From Lepidurus packardi (Eukaryota > Arthropoda > Branchiopoda > Notostraca > Triopsidae), in the NCBI GenBank assembly GCA_023053545.1, contig JAKZAN010000002.1:8924790-8988789 (forward strand): a stretch of DNA of 64,000 bases, written 5' to 3'. Below, piece by piece: positions 1-10,703 of this stretch (position 1 is its first letter; each line of letters opens with the position of its first letter). The translations under genes were made by a program, and so were the position numbers. Below the pieces are notes generated by a model. That model searched no databases. It was not told where the DNA came from and saw only the letters and a program-made list of their open reading frames with translations.

Positions 1-116
1 ACAAGCCCAACAGCAGTATTGACAGGCAAATAATAAACTCCATAATAACTACATGGATGAGGCACATTTGACATGGGAAATTTAATTTGCATTAATTATA
101 TTACCCAGATTCGCAT
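1..116 (-). CDS. 5' end of a small secreted-protein gene, runs off the left edge
   Basis: Only the first 20 codons are visible. Exon 1 (116-105) encodes Met-Arg-Ile-Trp and ends at a GTAATA donor. The intron is 104-49 with a TAG acceptor, and exon 2 runs from 48 past base 1. The joined start MRIW-LLWSLLFACQYCC is a hydrophobic signal peptide, so the product should be secreted. The start is supported by a TATA box about 115 bases upstream. The same promoter, exon and intron layout recurs, degenerate, at 33.8-34.5 kb. The function cannot be told from this fragment; the family looks lineage-specific. Confidence 0.6.
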
Positions 117-229
117 GGTTTTCGGCACGGAAATTACGAGAGACTTTCAAATCGGGCGTATACAGAAGTGCGGCAGACACTTAACCAGATGTCGACGTAC
201 TGGTAACTTAAGATGAAAGAGACAAAGCC

Positions 230-235
230 TTTATA
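230..235 (-). promoter_or_regulatory. TATA box of the left-edge gene
   Basis: TATAAA on the minus strand, 114 to 119 bases upstream of the MRIW start codon. The same box sits at the same distance in the 34-kb paralogue (34198-34203), and sequence around it is recognisably conserved, which supports a core promoter. Confidence 0.55.
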
Positions 236-239
236 GAGA

Positions 240-1868
240 CAGTGGTACCCATTATATTATATGAAATCTTACCCTGAACAAAGCATATGCTAATATACTG
301 TTTTGCAGATAGACAAGTATTCACACGTTTGTGACATTTAGCAGTGCAGAGTTGTAAAAATACTCGTACTTGTGCTGAGCCAGAGGATGTTGACGCTTAG
401 TTATTCCAAGTTAAGTGCGCATGAGATGGCAAAATTTGATCTTCTCTGCTGAGGTAGTTTCAGAATTCGTCTTGCCTTCTCCAATGGATTGTCCGATTTT
501 GCAGCCATGAGTTTGTTCTATTTCTGAGATTTACCTCGTAGTGCGTCAGCAGCAAAGTTAAGAAAAGGCGAGCACATTTATATATATAACCCTTTATAAG
601 TTATAAATTACGTGTCACTGTAAGAAAAATTATAGTAAATAGTAAACTGGGGAGTTTCGAATTCTGAAAATTCGTACAGAATTCAATACTAAAACTTAGA
701 CGAACAAACCGAAAGCACAATTGCGAATTTGGATTTTTTTATTTGATTTGTAGAATGTTTTGAGTTAAGCCAGAAAAAAATAACTTTACTCTGCAACATT
801 AGTCGTCTGATGTTATTTTCGATTGACAATTGAGGCTCCCGTATATCGTAGCTTATTGATACGGAACAGACACAGATGGCACTGGTGCTTGCTATTGTTT
901 TTTCGAAGACTTGAATAAGAAAATAAAAAATTAAGTAGATAGCTAATGACTGCAAAGTTTCTACGCTTGTTTTGATTCTGAAAAGTACAACTTGTTACCA
1001 CAATTTGCTGTAGCAAATATATCCAAATCAAGTCATCGAACTTTCGGAGCAAGATTTCTCGACAACGGCTTGTCCGATATGAAAGCAATCCAGAACAAAA
1101 GTTTTCTTTCGTAAGCAGCTAGTGAACAATCAAATGACATCATTTTAGGCAACGTATTTTTCATAGTTGCAAACTTCATTTGCATATTGGTAATGTATTA
1201 GTCATTGGAAAGAAACGTGCATTGATTGTGCACCACCTGTCAGAAAGCTTAAGATTACTGTCAACTGCCAAGGAACTCCAGGACTTGAAGTGATTTTGTT
1301 CGAAGTTTTTTATATGTGAAAAATAGTAGATATGTATAAATGAAGGTATTTTGCGAGTAAACGGAGAATTCAGACCCAAGTTTCAAGCCCTTCCCTTTGA
1401 AGAAAGGAAATCGTAATTTCAGAGTATCCAACGACACGGAAATAAATTATGGGCCTGAGTTTTTTAGTTTCCTTTTTTTAAATCCCGGAAATAGTCATTT
1501 TGTGAAGACGGGGATGCTGGAGTCTGCCTAAATGATTCAGTATTACCTTCTTCGCCACACCCTATAGTGGCATTGGAAAACTGAGGTATCATTCCTGCTC
1601 TTATTCTGTTTGAAATACGAGGTCTTACAAAAGAACAAAGTGAAAGGCGCAGAATACGACAGTTTGGATTATATTCAATCTGTAACACATACAAGTTACA
1701 CAAGCTAAACCACTCCGTGCCCTTGATGGAATACCGGGATTACCTTAAACTGTCCTCCATCCAAGTCATGGTCAAGTCCCACCTTTCATTCTTTTGCGAG
1801 GACCATCAACCATCACTTTTAACATAAAAAAGTGGTCCGTCTGGTTCCCTGACTCAGAACCCAAAGCT
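240..1868. other. intergenic interval
   Basis: Bases 240-500 are diverged from but alignable with 34210-34480, the upstream region of the related pseudogene. From 500 to about 1860 I see only short chance open frames and no convincing splice-linked coding sequence. Confidence 0.5.
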
Positions 1869-1875
1869 AAACGTG

Positions 1876-1883
1876 TATATAAA
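1876..1883 (+). promoter_or_regulatory. TATA box of the RR cuticle protein gene
   Basis: TATATAAA lies 86 bases before the cuticle-gene ATG at 1969, predicting transcription start near 1905 and a 5'UTR of roughly 60 bases. Confidence 0.65.
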
Positions 1884-1968
1884 GCCCTGCGTGTGCCACA
1901 AATTGTATCAATCGCTCCCAGTTTGTTGATCCAGTCACTACTGGCCCCTTCCTTTTCAGCTTTACAAG

Positions 1969-2785
1969 ATGTTTCGTTTGGTAAATCTAATTCTATCTCT
2001 GAAAAAAATTATATTAAAATATCAATACATTACAGGTCGTTTTAGCAGTAGCACTAAGTTCTGTAGCATGGGCCGCACCGGCTTCTTCCGATTTAGCCAC
2101 CAACTACGTTACTAACGACGGCCAAAGTCGTAAAGAGAGCGTCAGCTCGGATGGTACCATCACTGGCGAGTATTCCTATGTCAATACCGACGGCAAATTG
2201 GTCTCTGTCAAGTACACTGCCGGTAAAGATGGATTTAAAGCCTTTGGTGACCATCTCCCAGTAGAACCCGTTGCACCCCAGGCCAACCCTGTCCAATCCC
2301 AAACTTGGAATAACCTTCCTCAGCAACAACAGCCCGCTCTGCGTACTCCCCAACTCAATACCTGGAACAACGCACCTCAGCAGCCAGCAGCTGCTACCTG
2401 GGGTCAACCTCAACAGACGCCTCAGTTGAGCCCGGCTTCCACTTGGACTCAGACCCAGCCTCAGCAGCAATGGAACTCTCAGCACCAGCCTCAGCAGCAA
2501 TGGAACTCTCAGCCCCAACACTGGAATTCTCAACCCCAACCTCAGCAATGGAATGCCCAATCCCAGCACCAATGGAACTCTCAACCACAAACCAACTGGC
2601 AACAATCCCAACCCCAGTTCAACTCCGCTGCCTTTTCTGCCCCGCAATTGTTGCAACAGCAACAACAACAGCAACAACCTTGGTTGAACCCAGTCAACCG
2701 CATCGGGCAACAGCAACAGCAAAACGCTAAGGTTAACTTTAACCAACAACCCGGCCAAGGCTTCAGTTTCTCTGTCAACTCCTAA
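1969..2785 (+). CDS. RR-type cuticular protein with Gln/Trp-rich tail
   Basis: Two exons, 1969-1980 and 2036-2785, 253 aa. The tiny first exon (Met-Phe-Arg-Leu) splitting the signal peptide is typical of arthropod cuticle genes. The signal peptide continues VVLAVALSSVAWA. Residues about 20-75 form a chitin-binding Rebers-Riddiford module: a Thr-Asn-Asp-Gly start, a Gly-Glu-Tyr-Ser-Tyr core, Val-Lys-Tyr-Thr-Ala-Gly, and the Gly-Asp-His-Leu-Pro end of the RR-1 class. The C-terminal two thirds is Gln/Pro/Asn/Trp-rich, with about six degenerate Gln-Trp-Asn-Ser-Gln repeats. The last quarter has CAG/CAA runs and ends in a hydrophobic Phe-Ser-Phe-Ser-Val. The protein is expected in extracellular chitin matrix. 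The large antisense frame is a shadow of the low-complexity tail. Confidence 0.9.
2442..2590 (+). repeat. tandem coding repeat, about 30-bp unit (QxQQWNSQ)
   Basis: Imperfect 30-bp units of the type cagcagcaatggaactctca repeat inside the cuticle gene and encode Gln-Gln-Gln-Trp-Asn-Ser-Gln blocks. Unit length varies, so the tail length is probably polymorphic. Confidence 0.7.
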
Positions 2786-3210
2786 ATGGATTCGTAGAAA
2801 AGTTGATACGGAATGGTTGGTTGAGGGTTTTTTTTTACTGTAGAAGTCGTGTGCATTTGTACATATTTGCCTGATTTGTTCCTTTGAAATTGTGAACATT
2901 TCGGTTCTACCCAAATAGACTGGAATGATTTGTAGAAAATTACATATCTCTTAAACTAAACTCTATCTCTTAAACTAGGCTAAATTTGTAAAGGTTTTAG
3001 AATAGGTGTCATCCAAAAATCACAGTAGGCGTGGTCTGTTCTGATTAAAGAATTTGTCAAGAGAAAATATGAGGGTACTTAAATCCTTGCGATTCTAAGA
3101 ATCTAAAAGTTATTGGACAAAAATTTGAGGTTCATTTAACTAGATCAGTTGTATAGTTCATGGGCTTTGCATTTATTGACTTAATGAATTATTAAGTCAA
3201 ATAAGTTGGG

Positions 3211-3316
3211 TTTATGAAAACAAGCATTAAACCCATCTTTATGGCTATAAATCCATCTTTACCGGCAGTGTACTTGACAGAGACCGATTTGCCATTTATG
3301 AAAACAAGCATTAAAC
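3211..3316. repeat. 51-bp inverted copy of cuticle exon between 22-bp direct repeats
   Basis: Bases 3243-3293 are the reverse complement of 2192-2242 in the RR-module exon with 2 mismatches in 51. The segment is bracketed by two identical 22-bp copies of tttatgaaaacaagcattaa plus ac, at 3211-3232 and 3295-3316. It is not an intact gene fragment with splice sites. Confidence 0.85.
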
Positions 3317-3474
3317 ATTTTCCAGTTGAGCTTAATTTCCATTAAGTTATAAAGTCAGTGTACAAAGTCAACACGCAATCAGTTCAAGCGAGTGTTTTCT
3401 GTTTGAATAGATGAATCTAGGCTATGGTTTAATGCTATTGTGAGTAGTAAGATAAGGTTTGCTATTCATGAAAC

Positions 3475-4297
3475 TCATAGCTCAAGGCGAATAAATCCAA
3501 ATGAAAAGCGATCTCTGGATTTAGCGCGGCGATAGCCCGTACCCCAAGATGATCCATCGTACTTGATGAGATCCCAAAAACGCAGTCCCTCACCTGGACA
3601 TAATAGGTAGGAAGGATCACATTCAGGATTGACATTACTGTCATTCAGAAACGGGGCGGTAACTAACGGGTTTCCATTCAAACCAAGAACATCGTAGTTA
3701 TCGCTACTCGAAAGAAACGTTACACTCAAACTACCATTTTTCTTGAAGAGAATAGTAGGAAGATGCATGAATGCTTGGTCCTTGTAAATAGATACGTCTT
3801 TCTACAGTATGGCTGATCCCCTCGAAAGAGGAATTAAAGTTTCACGGTGTAAATTTTCCTGTGACTGTTCACGTCTCGCTTAACATTAAACATATAGCTA
3901 CCTGATTCACACTCGGCATTGATTAGAGGGTCCAAAATTCCTTTGGGACAAATATGATGGTAAAATTGACCCGTTAAAGCGTTCGGCTTGTTATTGTACT
4001 GCAAGTAATTGTCTCGGCATGTCCTGGTACAAGTGTCATAAAGCGGCACGCCGTTGAGCTGATAATCTGGTTGGATTCTGACACACTTCTGAGCCGTAGC
4101 CACACAAGCAGAACTATCCTTCCGTACATCCCAAAATCTGCAGCCTGTCGTTGACTGTAGAAGGCCTGTATTATTGTCAAAGACGCCGATATTCGCAGTC
4201 AGAAACTCGCAGATGGAGGAGCCATCCGCTGCAGCGCAGTAATTGATGGCAGTACACAAGGGTTTCTGAATACATAGAAAGCCGCATGTCAAGTAAC
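3475..4297 (-). CDS. Cys-rich secreted protein with PAN/apple-like module, 5' end unresolved
   Basis: Two exons are clear: about 4297-3873 and 3801-3475, joined by a 71-nt intron (donor GAC/GTGAAC, weak; acceptor CTGTAG). The first visible exon has a spaced Cys pattern starting Leu-Thr-Cys-Gly-Phe-Leu-Cys, then Cys-Thr-Ala-Ile-Asn-Tyr-Cys and Ile-Cys-Glu-Phe-Leu, as in PAN/apple folds, followed by seven more Cys. The second exon opens KDVSIYKDQAFMHLPTIL and contains a beta-rich stretch and two more Cys. A possible upstream exon near 4490-4590 has a compatible phase, but no signal peptide was located, so the N-terminus is missing here. Function inferred only as an extracellular adhesive or binding protein. 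Confidence 0.5.
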
Positions 4298-4599
4298 TGT
4301 CAAAACCGGACAGTGTGATACATCGAAGTAATTAACTGTAATTAACATGATTCATAACTTTGTTTTTGCTGAAAGGATGGAAAACTTGGGCTTAAAAAAG
4401 GATGAGAACCAGAACGTAGGTTTGGGAAAGGTACAAAACCGGGTCTTTTGGAAGAAACGAATAGAAGATTAACAAATAAATATTACCAGTTCAAACTTCG
4501 ATCGTAGAACCCCGAAATTCGCTTGTGAATTTGTGGTCGTGATATTGTGGAATTGAGGTGTGAACGGTTGTAAGCTGAGTACTTTTAGATATAATTCCC

Positions 4600-5640
4600 C
4601 GAAATATAGTAATCCTTGTTAAAGTAATAAGAGACATTGTGACTCGAGAATTGCAAATTTTGGGTCAGTTCACTTGAGCCTCCACCTCAGTTCTGATAGC
4701 GACGTTTTGCAGTGAGATATTCCAGCTACGGCCAGGAGGTTTATTGATTCATTGTTGGTAGCCTAAATCATGTCTGGCTGAAACACACCTGCTTGGAACA
4801 CACTGCTAGGTAAAGTGTTTTCGAAGTTCAGCTAGAAATATTGATTAATACAAGACCCAAAATGTTGATACATTCTATTCAAAGACACAATTCCCACACA
4901 ATTAAACGGGCATTACAAAGCGTAGTCACAATTGTAATTTTGTATAATTAATTTTAATTTCTACGTTTACTTTAATTCCTTTTCGTATTAGTTTTATGAA
5001 TAATATAAAATGTTTTCGTCCTAGCTGCCAATACCTAATTGGTATACCTTAGCCCCGTTTAGCGCGTGCCTTACCTGGCTTTTGAACTATCGACTACCAA
5101 AAGATAACACAAGTCATGATTGCAAGTTGTATTTTATTTTAATTTACAGACATCGAAGATAAGTTCAGTTTGAGCTTCTTGTTCGATCTTTAGCGTAAAC
5201 AGCAGAACACTATAGAAATTAGAGCAAAGAATGGAAATAGGAGGTTTAAAATTCGCCGACGTAGAGTAAACTTGTTGGTAGTTTGCCGTTTTCCTTTTCA
5301 TGGTGAATTTTAATGCACATAATATGGCATTGCTCTAGTTTAAAATCCACTAGTGAAGTTAGATTTGGGCTTTTGTTTCCTTTCCCTTCCTTTTCTCGTC
5401 AAGGTAAACTGAAACTGCTTCATCTTGAACCGAGACATTACACCATTGGAATTCACTCTTGGTACAGAAGATAAGTTGGGAGTGAATGTGAATGTGATGC
5501 AACTTCTTGGCATCTGGTAATTTGAAAGTTTCGCAGATGTGTTCATTTTTTCTCAATACTCAAACTTAGTTTCCTGATATCTTTAGACTTCAGCTTAAAA
5601 TTTGTGGATTACGATTATTAGGAGTTCCCGCGGTACATTT
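4600..5640. other. intergenic interval
   Basis: No coding sequence or RNA gene recognised. It separates the PAN-like gene from the first member of the membrane-protein cluster. Confidence 0.4.
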
Positions 5641-5641
5641 T

Positions 5642-6076
5642 CTATATGTGAGCGGAAGCATCAGGGGGAGGAGGATTTTGGACAAGTATATTTTCGCTGT
5701 ATGGAGGAGGAGGTTGAGGAAAGTAGCCGTAGTTGGCAGAAGTTGGTACTTGAATCATCTGGTTCTGGTTCATGGAGTACATTGGGTACTGCCCCACGAG
5801 CTCGTGTGCGGTATTTTGCCTTGTGTACCCTCCTCCTGCGTGTACAGTCCCGTGTGCTGGGTACAGTCCTTGAGCCTGCAGTTGTTGCACTTGCTGAGCC
5901 ATAAGTTCGGCGTGACGTTTGCCTTGTTTCCTGCGTTTCAGGCAGTACCCAATTACGACTATCAATCCGAGAAGTATCAATACAGAGGTAATAACTATTA
6001 TGTAAGTATTGCTGGTCTCTTCATCTTCGGGCGCACGTGTACTAGTTTCGATCCAGTGTGTCACATTCTTCGCCAT
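5642..6076 (-). CDS. small single-pass membrane protein with PPPY motif (cluster member 1)
   Basis: 144 aa starting at ATG 6076. An N-terminal ectodomain of about 30 residues lacks a cleavable signal. One transmembrane helix (YIIVITSVLILLGLIVVIGY) is followed by a basic stretch CLKRRKQGKRHAELMAQQ and a Gln/Pro/Tyr-rich tail with PPPPYSEN. The PPxY is a class I WW-domain ligand, as used by Nedd4-type ligases and their adaptors. The motif basic-x-Ala-x-x-Met after the helix recurs in members 3 and 4. Not assignable to a named family; Commissureless- or Shisa-like organisation is an analogy only. An extra 5' exon is possible. Confidence 0.65.
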   Translation of the reverse strand: MAKNVTHWIETSTRAPEDEETSNTYIIVITSVLILLGLIVVIGYCLKRRKQGKRHAELMAQQVQQLQAQGLYPAHGTVHAGGGYTRQNTAHELVGQYPMYSMNQNQMIQVPTSANYGYFPQPPPPYSENILVQNPPPPDASAHI

Positions 6077-6109
6077 TTGACAATTATTCGCAAACTTTTT
6101 CAATGAAAC

Positions 6110-7310
6110 AAAACCATAGAACGTTGTAAATGTAGCAAGCTATTTGCAAACCAGTCCTTCGATCGACTAACCCAACCACAATTGCGACTGCTGTCGACAA
6201 AAATGCATATCTAGTAAGATAAAGGTGTTTGCTTTAGGTTAGATAGTCACGCTCTTCTTCCCTATCAGCCATCTGGGCCAATGAGAAAGAAAATGTGTAC
6301 TTTAGTGGGCAGTCTAAACTCGTTTTAGTGTTTCCTCAGCTACCTAAGCCTTTCTTCATCTATGGAGATGACAACCTTGTACAGTTTGACGCGATTAAGG
6401 ATTGCTTGTCGCTACCGGTGTTGCTTCATAGCAACAGATGCCAGAACTACTGTAGTATATACTGTAGAACTACTGTAGCCTATACCCCGTCTGGGCTGGC
6501 CTCCGCCCGTGTTAACCCAGACTTTGTTTATGAACTCCAGAAAGGAAAAGATAAGAGTAGATAGGATTGCATGATATGGATATAAACTTGGACTTTGCTT
6601 CCTTGCATTTGTCCTTTTTCAATGGATCATCGATTCATTTAATTCACTATAAGTACGACTTATGTTTTCAGAACTTGCGCTTATGTACTGTATTACATGG
6701 TCACGTTAGCACAATTCCTTATGGCCGAAAGTAACTCCATGAGGAATTTTATTTGGGTGTAAAGCATTATTGCAAACTGGGAGGGAATTATGCATATCAC
6801 CAGTACTGCTGTCGTAAAGACTTCACTCTTGTTTCTCCATATTATGAAGTGGCCAAGAATTTTAGTACTGGTGAATAACTATGTATGGGACGTGGCGTTT
6901 AGTAGAGTTCTCTCCTTCGTGCAATTGTTGTCTTTGAGCAGGGTCCACCAATTTGTATGTAACTTATGTTCTGTCGCCTGCGTTTCACAGTGTATAAAAA
7001 CCACGAGATGAGGCTGAAAACCAGAAAACAAGGAAAACTACCGGAATAATTTTTATCGCAGACATTTCAGTTCAAGTTTCTCTATACACTTAGCGAAATA
7101 CCAACACTCCGCACAGTTGCACCCACTCGAATTTCTTGGTACTTGAGAAGCTGTTTATAAACTTGGAAAGAAGTTGACCTTACTCTCGAGCTTCCTAATC
7201 AGTATAGGTAGTTTCTCATGTAAAACCATCCCCTTATGCTTCTTACGTTTGCTCCTTTTTGCTGTACATGATTTGACTAATCATCATGGTATATTGCTTC
7301 CTGAGGTGAT
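6110..7310. other. spacer within the membrane-protein cluster
   Basis: No convincing exon seen on either strand. Around 6450-6478 the string actactgtag occurs twice with a related tatactgtag between, a minor local duplication. Confidence 0.4.
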
Positions 7311-7315
7311 TCGTA

Positions 7316-7675
7316 CTACGCAAGGGTGGATACGATTTCATCGTAACTGGGTGGCGGGTAGTCGTAAGGAGGAGGTAATTCGTCCTCATACTGAAGTTGA
7401 GTTGGAACTGTATTATTGTTCTGATTGCGTTCGATCACGAAAACTATGCGTACGTTTTGGTCACGAATTCGGTTTGCGTGATGCGTTGCACGTTGCGGCA
7501 CTCTTGGGTTACGTGCAGTAAGAGCTACCCTCGGGTGAGTCGGACTGGCGTTGTTATTTCTGTGAGAATCTCTGACACTTTTCCTGCAACAACATTTGGT
7601 GCATTTCACCCGACAAATTGTAATTAGGATTGAGAGCAAGATAAGTCCGAACACGAGAGAAATCGTTGTTAACAT
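7316..7675 (-). CDS. small single-pass membrane protein with tandem PPxY motifs (cluster member 2)
   Basis: 119 aa from ATG 7675. The protein starts directly with the membrane helix (TTISLVFGLILLSILITIC), so it is a signal-an anchor or type III protein. The helix is followed by a Cys cluster (CTKCCCRK) suited to palmitoylation. The tail is Arg/Asn-rich and ends with two adjacent WW ligands, PPPYDYPPPSYDEI. The open frame extends nine codons further upstream without an ATG, so a 5' exon cannot be excluded. Same strand and organisation as its neighbours; function inferred as ubiquitin-ligase adaptor or trafficking protein. Confidence 0.6.
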   Translation of the reverse strand: MLTTISLVFGLILLSILITICRVKCTKCCCRKSVRDSHRNNNASPTHPRVALTARNPRVPQRATHHANRIRDQNVRIVFVIERNQNNNTVPTQLQYEDELPPPYDYPPPSYDEIVSTLA

Positions 7676-7679
7676 TTTA

Positions 7680-8185
7680 CGCAAATTCCACTGCACAAGC
7701 ACCGATTGTAAATTCCAATCTGACTAGTATCGTCAGATTGACAGTAGTGAGTTCCTGAATTAGTAATTGACAGTAGTAAGTTCCCAGGCTTTGTAACTAC
7801 GATGTTAGATAAGCTTAAAGGGTTACTATCAAAACAGTCGTGACTATCTCACCGTCTGTTAATGTATAGCAAGGTGTAGTTACTAATCAAGCTTGTACAT
7901 TTTTGCATAACCAAGCTGAGGTTAATAATAAAATAACTTGAGGGTAACACAAAATAAGAGTAACTGCGTAACTTAAAGCAAAAAATCCTTAAGGTGTCAA
8001 GTTTAAACAAAACATCAGATTAAAATAATTGCGAAATTTCGGTATCACGTTAGGATGTATTAAGTACAAGTGTTTGAAATCGATATTCATTTTGGATCGA
8101 TTATTATAATTTCATTTGGGAATCGATAATCGTTTTAGAGTGATTAACTAACTGTTGGTAATTGCTCAACGAAGTCTTTCTGTAC
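7680..8185. other. spacer within the membrane-protein cluster
   Basis: AT-rich. Nothing coding recognised. Contains repeated ATCGAT-like and ATCGATAATCG motifs at 8077-8132 of unknown significance. Confidence 0.35.
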
Positions 8186-8190
8186 TCGGA

Positions 8191-8610
8191 TCAGTATCGG
8201 TTCACATTGGATTCACTCTCTCTCTTGGCGAAAGAATACGATGGTGGTAGATCGGTAGCATTGGTGGCACAATATGCTGGGACTTGTTCCGTATTAATAA
8301 GGTAGGCAGGCGCGCTTGGAGTGCTCGTCTGGTATGCGTGATTGTCATAGGCTGCTGGGTGGGAATAAGCGTAGTTGTATTGCCCGGGCGTGGCGTTTAG
8401 TTGCGCGACTTGCTGCTGGCCTGGTTGAGTGTTGTTCCATGCTTGAGTGTAGCCTGCTCGAGTGTTGTTCCATGGAACCATGTTAGCTAATGCACGTGCT
8501 CGTTTGCCCTTTAGGTAGCAAGCTATACATCCTGCTATTCCGGCAGAACACCCGATAGTTATTAACAAACTCACAACTATGATCACAATCATAGAGGTTT
8601 CGTCATCCAT
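8191..8610 (-). CDS. small single-pass membrane protein with PPSY motif (cluster member 3)
   Basis: 139 aa, single exon, ATG at 8610. A six-residue acidic N-terminus (MDDETS) is followed at once by a membrane helix rich in Ile/Val/Gly/Cys, then a basic segment LKGKRARALANM that matches the juxtamembrane motif of members 1 and 4. The Tyr/Ala/Asn/Gln-rich tail has two Ala/Gly-x-x-Gln-Ala-Trp-Asn-Asn-Thr-like repeats and ends with LPPSYSF. Predicted topology is a very short outside and a long cytoplasmic tail. Confidence 0.65.
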   Translation of the reverse strand: MDDETSMIVIIVVSLLITIGCSAGIAGCIACYLKGKRARALANMVPWNNTRAGYTQAWNNTQPGQQQVAQLNATPGQYNYAYSHPAAYDNHAYQTSTPSAPAYLINTEQVPAYCATNATDLPPSYSFAKRESESNVNRY

Positions 8611-8611
8611 T

Positions 8612-9150
8612 TCAACTTTCTATAGGGCTGTATCTCCGTCTTGCACAATAACCCTCCACTTCCAGTAGTCAACTGGTCACACAGAGGAAAAGCTTGCACC
8701 ATTTCCTGTATATCTTACCAATAGAGTGACGTATATGACTGATAAGGAGGCTTCCGGCCTTTTATGGTGGACATAATCTATAGCAGAAGACGTCAATTCG
8801 CGTTCGTCATATGTAACTGCCGTAAAATTTAATTCGCAATCTAGTTTTCCAGTTTTTTTTATGGATTGTTACTTTTTTCCTTCATCTAATATAATATGTA
8901 CCTTAAGAACAGAGGTTTATTGGTCGAGAAAACAAGAGATGGACATCTTTTCGTGGCGTTCGAAGTCTTAACAATTATGGATGAAAATATTACTTTTATA
9001 AATGAAGAATCTAGTAGAAACTTAAGTTTCACATAGGGGACATAGGTGCATTTGACAGGACGCTCCAAATTTGCATTCATTTAACAAACAATCTGTAACA
9101 TGGTTTGCTCAGTATCGCGGCACATTGATTTGACGGTTTTCTACCTCGAG
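8612..9150. other. spacer within the membrane-protein cluster
   Basis: No exon recognised in 8640-9150, which is AT-rich. Confidence 0.35.
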
Positions 9151-9153
9151 CGA

Positions 9154-9544
9154 TTAATATGACGGCGAAGGTAATGACATGTCGTAATCTGGAGCTAGCT
9201 CGTCAAAGTTGGGATTATAGCCTAAAGCGTTTGTAAGAGTGGGGTCGTACCCACTGTTGTCGTTGGTTGATAGATTATCAGCGCAGTTGTAGCTGTACTG
9301 CGCATGCATGTCTCTGTGGTGCAGAAGGTGGTACCGATCCAGGACACTGAACAACACTCTGAAGCCTCTATATTGCTTCAGCTACTTCAGCCATGTGAGC
9401 TAGCGTACGTTTTTTCCGGTTTCTTCGGTACCAAATAAAGTAGCCTATAGCTCCGATTGCAAGTCCAATAGTTAGTATTAAGCTTCCACTAATTACCGCG
9501 AACATAAGAATGTCATTGTTTCTACCAGCGTCAAATCCATTGAG
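9154..9544 (-). CDS. small single-pass membrane protein without PPxY (cluster member 4), 5' end unresolved
   Basis: Exons 9544-9386 and 9297-9154 joined by an 88-nt intron in phase 0 (donor GAA/GTAGCT, acceptor GCGCAG). The first exon encodes a membrane helix (MFAVISGSLILTIGLAIGAI) followed by YFIWYRRNRKKRTLAHMAE, the same basic-Ala-Met juxtamembrane motif as members 1 and 3. The tail is Asn/Asp/Tyr-rich and ends APDYDMSLPSPSY, resembling a degenerate PPxY. Alternative splice choices exist. The start may be the ATG just before the helix, or an upstream exon may supply it (acceptor TACTAG at 9545). Confidence 0.5.
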
Positions 9545-9823
9545 CTAGTATTGTAACGTTGTTAACCCTGTCCAGTATCCGAGTATTTGAAGCTGTTTAC
9601 GCTTATTGCATAACGACTTGTCAATTACCTTTCAAATGGAGGACGATCTGCTGATAAGACTGGACTCATTCTATCTCGGGGAATAAATTCCGCGAATGTC
9701 AGGTGTAGATTTCTCACTACTTTGTAATTTGTTGCTAAATTATTTTGTTAAATTTCGGTTAAATTATGGATTGAAGAAAAATAAATGGCCGGTTTGGTAA
9801 CGTCACTGTTTAGGGATCTAACT

Positions 9824-10165
9824 TTACATGTGGCCGTGATTGTTGTGGTGACCGTGATCATGGTGCATATGATGACCATGATGGTGACCGTGATGATGCA
9901 TATGATGATCGTGATGGTGACCCATGTGATGAGCATGGTAAGGAAAGGCAGTGGTACTCAGTACAGTAACTCCGGTAGGAGGGTACCCTACCACCCTTGG
10001 TTGTCCGGGAATGCCGCTAGGGTTTGTTGTTGTTGTCACGTAAGCCACTGTTGTGGTCATTCTTCTCATTCGCACCATGCGCATAATTATAAATATATTA
10101 ACTGCAATGAAAAGTACCAAAAAAATGAATCCGAAGACCCACGCCACGATAACACCAGCACTCAT
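9824..10165 (-). CDS. membrane protein with poly-His cytoplasmic tail (cluster member 5)
   Basis: 113 aa, ATG at 10165. Helix at residues 5-28 (IVAWVFGFIFLVLFIAVNIF), then MRMVRMRRM, a Thr-rich stretch, and a C-terminal 40 residues with about 24 His in HHxHH/HHMHHH patterns. His-rich tails typically bind Zn, Cu or Ni; that role here is inference. The gene is in line with the other cluster members and has the same one-helix plan. The antisense open frame is a shadow of the CAT/CAC repeats. Confidence 0.65.
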   Translation of the reverse strand: MSAGVIVAWVFGFIFLVLFIAVNIFIIMRMVRMRRMTTTVAYVTTTTNPSGIPGQPRVVGYPPTGVTVLSTTAFPYHAHHMGHHHDHHMHHHGHHHGHHMHHDHGHHNNHGHM

Positions 10166-10169
10166 CTTC

Positions 10170-10700
10170 TAATTAAACGAACTGAGGTACGTGTTTTAGC
10201 GTGAGCTCAACAACGGTCGAAACACGCCTTACTTTCTTGGTATTAGTCAGTCAAGCTTTCAGGGGATGTGTGAATTTTATCGTGCTATTACTTACCAAGA
10301 TAGCACACTCAACATGCGCTGAGATCGACCTTATCTGCTTGTCGTCAATTTGGGGGGTCTCTTATGACGTACTTTATTGAAAGTTATTAAGAAACCATGA
10401 AGAAGGCTTATCTTCTTTTCCGGTTGCTGTAGGTAACGCAAGCTTTGGACTTTTGTTTTCGGAAGCAGAAAATTAATAGATGAAGTAAACATAATTTCAT
10501 GGAGTTTATTTTTTGTACAGACTTCTTAAGGCACTTTTTTTATACAAATTTTGTATTATTATCACAAAGAAATAACACACCTGAGTTGAGACAAGATACT
10601 CATATGGCAGTAGTGACTAGGTCCTGATTTTGTGCGTTTTAAGCACATGTTTTGCTGAGAAAAATTGGACATTTTTGCGGGAAACAGTGGTCGCTGCGGC
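10170..10700. other. spacer within the membrane-protein cluster
   Basis: No coding sequence recognised. Confidence 0.35.
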
Positions 10701-10703
10701 TTT

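Noticed and set aside
2093..2914. 273-codon minus-strand frame and other frames over the cuticle gene
   Set aside because: Antisense and shifted readings of the CAG/CAA-rich cuticle tail; Leu/Gly or Ser/Ala repeats only.
9785..10204. 139-codon plus-strand frame opposite the poly-His gene
   Set aside because: Antisense of CAT repeats giving Met/Val runs; the minus-strand frame has a proper membrane helix and cluster context.
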